Source: a virus | Reading direction: 5' to 3' (one strand) | Virus record (IMG/VR): IMGVR_UViG_3300032050_009133 | Coordinates: 1-42,093 of that record | DNA: 42,093 nt | Part shown: positions 39,277 through 42,093 of the stretch, in pieces | Layout of the letters: every line of letters begins with the position of its first letter | Position numbering within the stretch: position 1 is the stretch's first letter | Translations under genes and position numbers: made by a program | The notes under the pieces: model-generated | Database searches by the model: none | Told to the model about the DNA's origin: nothing | The model's input: only the letters and a program-made list of their open reading frames with translations

Positions 39277-40239
39277 TTGATTCTCTGCCAAGGCGCGGAT
39301 GCTGTCAGCATAACCGCCCATGAGCCATTCAAAGTTGGCATCGATCTTTTCTTGTACTGCTGTGACGTCGGTAAGGTCCTGTAATCTTTGTCGATTGTTT
39401 TCTATAGCAGAATACATCCTAGTGGGTTTTTCTTCTGCGTCGTAGCCTAAATCAAATAACTCGTTGTAGTTTTGAAATCCCAAGTCTGCCACATCCTCGT
39501 GGCAGTATCTATGTCCTATGCACATGAATGGATGACGGGCCGCTATGGCCAGCAGAGTTTTTTCTGTGACAATTCCGCCAACATCTTGATATAGACTTTC
39601 GGTGATGATAGATGCATGTGCTGACTGGTACACTGGCATGAGCTTGACGAAATTATCCACATTGTTGAAATTGTAATCCTGATAAGGATGTATGTCTATA
39701 GGGTTGAATATGGAGTGACTGCAGAACCCTTGTGGTTCGTGTCGCAGGGAGTTGTAGACTTCTTGGCGATATTCTCTAGCACGTCCGTTTAGGCAAATCC
39801 AGTTATATCGGATATTTTTATTGTGTACATCTCGCCACTCACTGTATCGAGCTTTTAACTGATGTATCAACTCAAAACTATGACTGGCAAAGTTCACTAT
39901 CTTGATATTGCCTTGGTATATGTCTCGTAAACGATGATCCCAACACACAAAGATTATCTTCTTTTGCTGTTCAGGGGTGTATTGCTGTTCCAACCAGTGC
40001 AGTTCCACGCAAAGATTGTTGTAAAAATGTATGAAGTCTTGTGCATGTATCACAAGACGGAAATTTTTTTTGTCCCAGCGTTCGGGCGGAATATCTGGCA
40101 GATTGATATGCCAGCGACTGCTCACTATGGGGCGCCCTAGAGCACAGGGCAAGAAGTGCGGGTCGACTCCACATGCTTTGAGCATATAGGTCATGGCTTT
40201 GTTAAAATTGGGTTCTGTGTAATTGGGCACGGTTGACAA
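39247..40239 (-). CDS. Only minus-strand gene: glycosyltransferase-like protein
   Basis: 330 aa if started at TTG 40239; GTG 40230 is an alternative, and no ATG or Shine-Dalgarno is near. The C-terminal part VTEKTLLAIAARHPFMCIG with DVADLGFQNYNELFDLGYD mirrors the protein at 35842-36954 and fits a GT-B donor domain. Central segments KKIIFVCWDHRLRDIY and NIRYNWICLNGRAREYRQEV also fit. It faces a set of short hairpins and a divergent promoter at its 5' end. Opposite orientation to every other gene suggests independent acquisition and regulation. Confidence 0.6.
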   Translation of the reverse strand: MSTVPNYTEPNFNKAMTYMLKACGVDPHFLPCALGRPIVSSRWHINLPDIPPERWDKKNFRLVIHAQDFIHFYNNLCVELHWLEQQYTPEQQKKIIFVCWDHRLRDIYQGNIKIVNFASHSFELIHQLKARYSEWRDVHNKNIRYNWICLNGRAREYRQEVYNSLRHEPQGFCSHSIFNPIDIHPYQDYNFNNVDNFVKLMPVYQSAHASIITESLYQDVGGIVTEKTLLAIAARHPFMCIGHRYCHEDVADLGFQNYNELFDLGYDAEEKPTRMYSAIENNRQRLQDLTDVTAVQEKIDANFEWLMGGYADSIRALAENQLRQLFEKGF

Positions 40240-40253
40240 GTAATGATCGATTT

Positions 40254-40283
40254 CGTATAATTGTGGCTAAAATACAACACCAA
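40254..40283 (-). promoter_or_regulatory. Weak promoter candidate for minus-strand gene
   Basis: On the minus strand, TTGGTG (40283-40278) is 18 bases from TATACG (40259-40254). Transcription would start near 40247, only about 8 bases before the TTG start, leaving little room for a ribosome site. The match is modest. Confidence 0.35.
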
Positions 40284-40309
40284 AACCCACTGTTTTGCTG
40301 GGTTAGCAA

Positions 40310-40330
40310 GCACTAACTTAGTGCATTTTT
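40310..40330 (+). terminator. Terminator-like hairpin with T-run
   Basis: GCACTA, loop ACT, TAGTGC, then ATTTTT. The 6-base stem and T-run on the + strand look like an intrinsic terminator. Another hairpin (AACCCA...TGGGTT, 40284-40304) lies just before. It would end + strand transcripts that run antisense through the minus-strand gene. Confidence 0.5.
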
Positions 40331-40335
40331 GCTGG

Positions 40336-40364
40336 TTGACCAGAAATGCCATTTCGGTTATAAT
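40336..40364 (+). promoter_or_regulatory. Sigma-70-type promoter for GIY-YIG gene
   Basis: TTGACC (40336-40341), 17 bases, perfect TATAAT (40359-40364). The expected start is 40370-40371, at the ATG of the gene, so the message may be leaderless. The first 11 bases TTGACCAGAAA also occur in the promoter at 40873. Confidence 0.75.
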
Positions 40365-40370
40365 ATATGT

Positions 40371-40712
40371 ATGAACAGTAAAAAAGCAACCCGCAAAAAA
40401 CGAGTAGATCGCACCCATATCATTTACGTGATTCGTAGTGGTGAGGACTTCTACATTGGCGTCACTGCCAAAACAGAAAGCACTGTGATCAAAAGTCTGC
40501 GGGTGCGTATGAACAAGCATCTCTATCGTAGCCGTTCAGAAGATAAAAGTTGGGCATTGTACGAAGCCTTGCGTGAGCGTGGCACTGAATCATTCAACTA
40601 CGGTATCTTGGATGTGGTGCGTGGCAAAGCAGATGCACACCGATTAGAGCGTGAGTTGATCCGTACTCATCGCCCGAACTTAAACACCGATGTACGTGAA
40701 AGGAAAGTGTAA
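40371..40712 (+). CDS. Second GIY-YIG nuclease-like protein
   Basis: 113 aa. IIYVIRSGEDFYIGVTAK gives the Y...YIG core. SLRVRMNKHLYRS supplies the Arg helix, and RLERELIRTHRPNLNTD supplies the catalytic Glu and Asn region. A basic N-terminus (NSKKATRKKRV) may bind DNA. It is a stand-alone domain, smaller than homing enzymes. ATG 40371 coincides with the likely transcription start and has no Shine-Dalgarno; a longer frame to 40329 would place the start in the promoter. It is not closely similar to the one at 1949-2476. Confidence 0.82.
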   Translation: MNSKKATRKKRVDRTHIIYVIRSGEDFYIGVTAKTESTVIKSLRVRMNKHLYRSRSEDKSWALYEALRERGTESFNYGILDVVRGKADAHRLERELIRTHRPNLNTDVRERKV

Positions 40713-40876
40713 TGGGATATTTTTCAAACTTGGCCCTGGACATTGAAGATGCACTGGCCCAGGGTGCCACAGTCAAACAAATCTCTGGTCAATTTGACAT
40801 CAGTGAAGCTGATGTTGAGAACTACATTGAGCAGTTAGACCAAACAGATCGTGACCCGGTTTACTACGGCGCTTGA
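40712..40876 (+). CDS. Small helical protein with HTH-like helix pair (54 aa)
   Basis: The ATG overlaps the GIY-YIG stop (TAATG), with an AGGAAA site upstream at 40701-40706. LDIEDALAQGATVKQISGQF and DISEADVENYIEQLDQ look like two consecutive helices with a turn, as in small helix-turn-helix domains. The stop overlaps the -35 of the next promoter. A regulator is possible but not shown. Confidence 0.6.
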   Translation: MGYFSNLALDIEDALAQGATVKQISGQFDISEADVENYIEQLDQTDRDPVYYGA

Positions 40877-40901
40877 CCAGAAAAGAATCATTTGTTATAA
40901 T
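40873..40901 (+). promoter_or_regulatory. Sigma-70-type promoter for 40926 operon
   Basis: TTGACC (40873-40878), 17 bases, TATAAT (40896-40901). The start site would lie near 40908, ahead of AAAGGAG and the ATG at 40926. It shares TTGACCAGAAA with the promoter at 40336, which suggests co-regulation. Confidence 0.75.
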
Positions 40902-40925
40902 TAAAGAATCATAAAGGAGCAAACT

Positions 40926-41117
40926 ATGACAGGACTTTTTCGCACTGCTCTAGATGAGAGCATGGACGCAAATATCGATCAGATTATTGCTAAACTGCAA
41001 GAAGCTAAACGAAGCCGGACCTATTTGCAACGAGCAAGTCTTGTTGGCAAAGTGGCACAAGAATGCCAGGACTATGACAGTTACTGGACCGATCGACTCT
41101 ACGACTTGATGGATTGA
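40926..41117 (+). CDS. Small hypothetical protein (63 aa)
   Basis: Helical (ALDESMDANIDQIIAKLQEA, YLQRASLVGKVAQECQDYDS) without a recognised motif. AAAGGAG lies 6 bases before the ATG and a strong promoter just upstream. First gene of a run of small early-type genes. Function is unknown. Confidence 0.65.
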   Translation: MTGLFRTALDESMDANIDQIIAKLQEAKRSRTYLQRASLVGKVAQECQDYDSYWTDRLYDLMD

Positions 41118-41119
41118 TT

Positions 41120-41329
41120 ATGGAATACGATAAACGACACGGTGGTGCATTTGATCGTGGATCCGCAGACAGTTATTACAGCCGTCCACGCAGACCTCAT
41201 TTGTATCTAGGTGCCACTGGGTCCAGTCCCGAGGTTTCAGCAGACATCATGAGTGATGAAGACATTGAGGCTTATCATGCCGGATACGATCACAATGAAC
41301 AGTACGGTGACAAAAAAAGTTGGGATTGA
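41120..41329 (+). CDS. Small conserved phage protein (KRHGG/RGSADSYY type)
   Basis: 69 aa. KRHGGAFDRGSADSYYSRP and DEDIEAYHAGYDHNEQYGDK match, from memory, a small unannotated protein family common in tailed phages and some bacteria. ATG 41120 is chosen over an in-frame TTG six bases earlier, which overlaps the previous stop. Function is unknown. Confidence 0.65.
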   Translation: MEYDKRHGGAFDRGSADSYYSRPRRPHLYLGATGSSPEVSADIMSDEDIEAYHAGYDHNEQYGDKKSWD

Positions 41330-41330
41330 A

Positions 41331-41504
41331 ATGACAGAAGTAAACTCATTGGAAGCCTTGGTGGTGCAAAAAGATCTGCAGGACAAAGGCATTGAAAACT
41401 ATACCATGCGCCCTGGCAATGACTGTATCTGGGTAAGCTACGGTCTGGTAGATTGCTATTATATTTTCCGTGAAGGACGGATTGTAGACATACAATTTGA
41501 CTGA
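41331..41504 (+). CDS. Small hypothetical protein (57 aa)
   Basis: Starts one base after the previous stop. VNSLEALVVQKDLQDKGIEN and a strand pair (CIWVSYGLVDCYYIFREG, RIVDIQFD) make a small alpha-beta fold. No motif is recognised. Function is unknown. Confidence 0.55.
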   Translation: MTEVNSLEALVVQKDLQDKGIENYTMRPGNDCIWVSYGLVDCYYIFREGRIVDIQFD

Positions 41505-41505
41505 T

Positions 41506-41637
41506 ATGAACAACATCAAAGACGCACCAAAAACACGCAACTGGGTAGCCAAAAACAATCGGCACCGTGCTGTGGTCATGCGGGTGCGTACTTGGTATCA
41601 GCGCCAGCCCAAGCACCGCAACAAGGAAGTACAATGA
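41506..41637 (+). CDS. Very small basic protein (43 aa)
   Basis: ATG 41506 lies one base after the previous stop and the TGA overlaps the next ATG. The product (KTRNWVAKNNRHRAVVMRVR, then TWYQRQPKHRNKEVQ) is strongly basic, so nucleic-acid binding is likely. Called from its fit between coupled genes. Confidence 0.5.
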   Translation: MNNIKDAPKTRNWVAKNNRHRAVVMRVRTWYQRQPKHRNKEVQ

Positions 41638-42035
41638 AGATTGGTTTTAGTTATAGTCGGTGTGTTCGCGATATTGCAGAAGGCGATGTCAACATGGACG
41701 ATGTGTTGATTATCATTGCTCGCACCGACTTTGACCCGCACAATGACGAACAATGGACCAGCATTTGGGGTGGTTACCGACATGGGGGGCATAGCCGTGC
41801 CGAATGGCACCATTGCAAGGACAGCGATGAGCAACGCTACCGAGACATCTCTTTGGAACTTCATGAATCAGGTCGTCTGCATCAGCCTAGGCAGTTTGGT
41901 GCTCACCCTAGACGCAGTCCTTACGTGTGGGTAGACACTGGCCCCATTGGGCACGAACAATACGAACAACCCGAGAGTGTGCAACAGGCTTGGCAGAACT
42001 ATTTGATGCTGAGTGCATTGACAAGGCAAATATGA
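41634..42035 (+). CDS. Conserved phage hypothetical protein (133 aa)
   Basis: IGFSYSRCVRDIAEGDVNMD and DVLIIIARTDFDPHNDEQW, then HHCKDSDEQRYRDISLELHE. This looks like a small family seen repeatedly in T4-like and other phage genomes, from memory, with no known activity. The ATG overlaps the previous stop and the stop overlaps the next ATG. Confidence 0.7.
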   Translation: MKIGFSYSRCVRDIAEGDVNMDDVLIIIARTDFDPHNDEQWTSIWGGYRHGGHSRAEWHHCKDSDEQRYRDISLELHESGRLHQPRQFGAHPRRSPYVWVDTGPIGHEQYEQPESVQQAWQNYLMLSALTRQI

Positions 42036-42093
42036 AAAAGAAAAGATTACTCACAAACAAAATGCTGGACTTTGACACTGGTGAGCCTGGTTT
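42032..42093 (+). CDS. N-terminal fragment of a basic protein (cut by window)
   Basis: An ATG overlapping the previous stop starts MKKKRLLTNKMLDFDTGEPG and runs off the window. The short visible part is lysine-rich, then acidic. Nothing more can be said. Confidence 0.5.
   Translation, partial: MKKKRLLTNKMLDFDTGEPG

Noticed and set aside
1-42093. CRISPR array, integrase, transposon or att site
   Set aside because: No regularly spaced repeats, recombinase motifs or terminal inverted repeats were seen on either strand.

Overview
The window reads as a lytic, T4-type (myovirus-like) bacteriophage genome from an aquatic Gram-negative host. Evidence: a family B DNA polymerase of T4 gp43 type (3961-6621), a gp45-type sliding clamp (7575-8306), a T4 RNase H/FEN-type 5' nuclease (36939-37940), a DsbA-like double-stranded DNA binding protein (3622-3879), almost no non-coding DNA, all but one gene on the + strand, and start/stop overlaps (ATGA, TAATG, GTGA, TTGA) at most junctions. 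The host is not identifiable from sequence alone. A lipoprotein with an outer-membrane-like C-terminus and the O-antigen-type sugar genes point to a Gram-negative host. No tRNA, rRNA, CRISPR array, integrase or transposase was recognised.

Layout. (1) 1-2.5 kb: small accessory proteins, including an HExxH zincin-like protein and a second protein sharing its N-terminal tag MRAEEFxxE, then a GIY-YIG domain protein. (2) 2.5-3.6 kb: a radical SAM protein with an unusual domain order. (3) 3.6-8.3 kb: replication core (dsbA, DNA polymerase, a methyltransferase-like gene, clamp). (4) 8.3-12.9 kb: a DpdA/TGT-like transglycosylase and small conserved phage proteins, one looking like a T-fold enzyme. 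(5) 12.9-16.2 kb: glycosyltransferase, GalE-like epimerase, a miniature DegT-type protein and a 2OG-Fe(II) oxygenase. (6) 16.2-20.6 kb: folE, a promoter-equipped FG-GAP lipoprotein (moron-like), a HIT protein and queD. (7) 20.6-29.1 kb: nucleotide-sugar block (glycosyltransferases, methyltransferase, RmlB-like dehydratase, RfbH/DdhC-type 3-dehydratase, a split TPP enzyme, a reductase), then a phosphoribosyltransferase, an isochorismatase-like protein, an MBD4-like DNA glycosylase and a cupin. (8) 29.1-33.1 kb: queE, a DUF2452-like protein, SGNH-type proteins and a cytidylyltransferase. (9) 33.2-37 kb: a B12-binding radical SAM protein, another SGNH-like protein and a glycosyltransferase-like protein. 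(10) 36.9-42.1 kb: RNase H, small conserved phage genes, the single minus-strand gene, and a compact regulatory region with divergent promoters and a terminator-like hairpin.

How the genes fit together. dpdA, folE, queD and queE, scattered over 21 kb, form most of a 7-deazaguanine DNA modification pathway, but no queC is visible here. The sugar block looks able to make a 3,6-dideoxyhexose, possibly a branched one through the TPP enzyme, for surface remodelling or nucleobase decoration. Host-type sigma-70 promoters sit before dsbA, folE, the lipoprotein gene, queD, the second GIY-YIG gene and the 40926 gene. They suggest early, host-RNA-polymerase-driven expression of these units.
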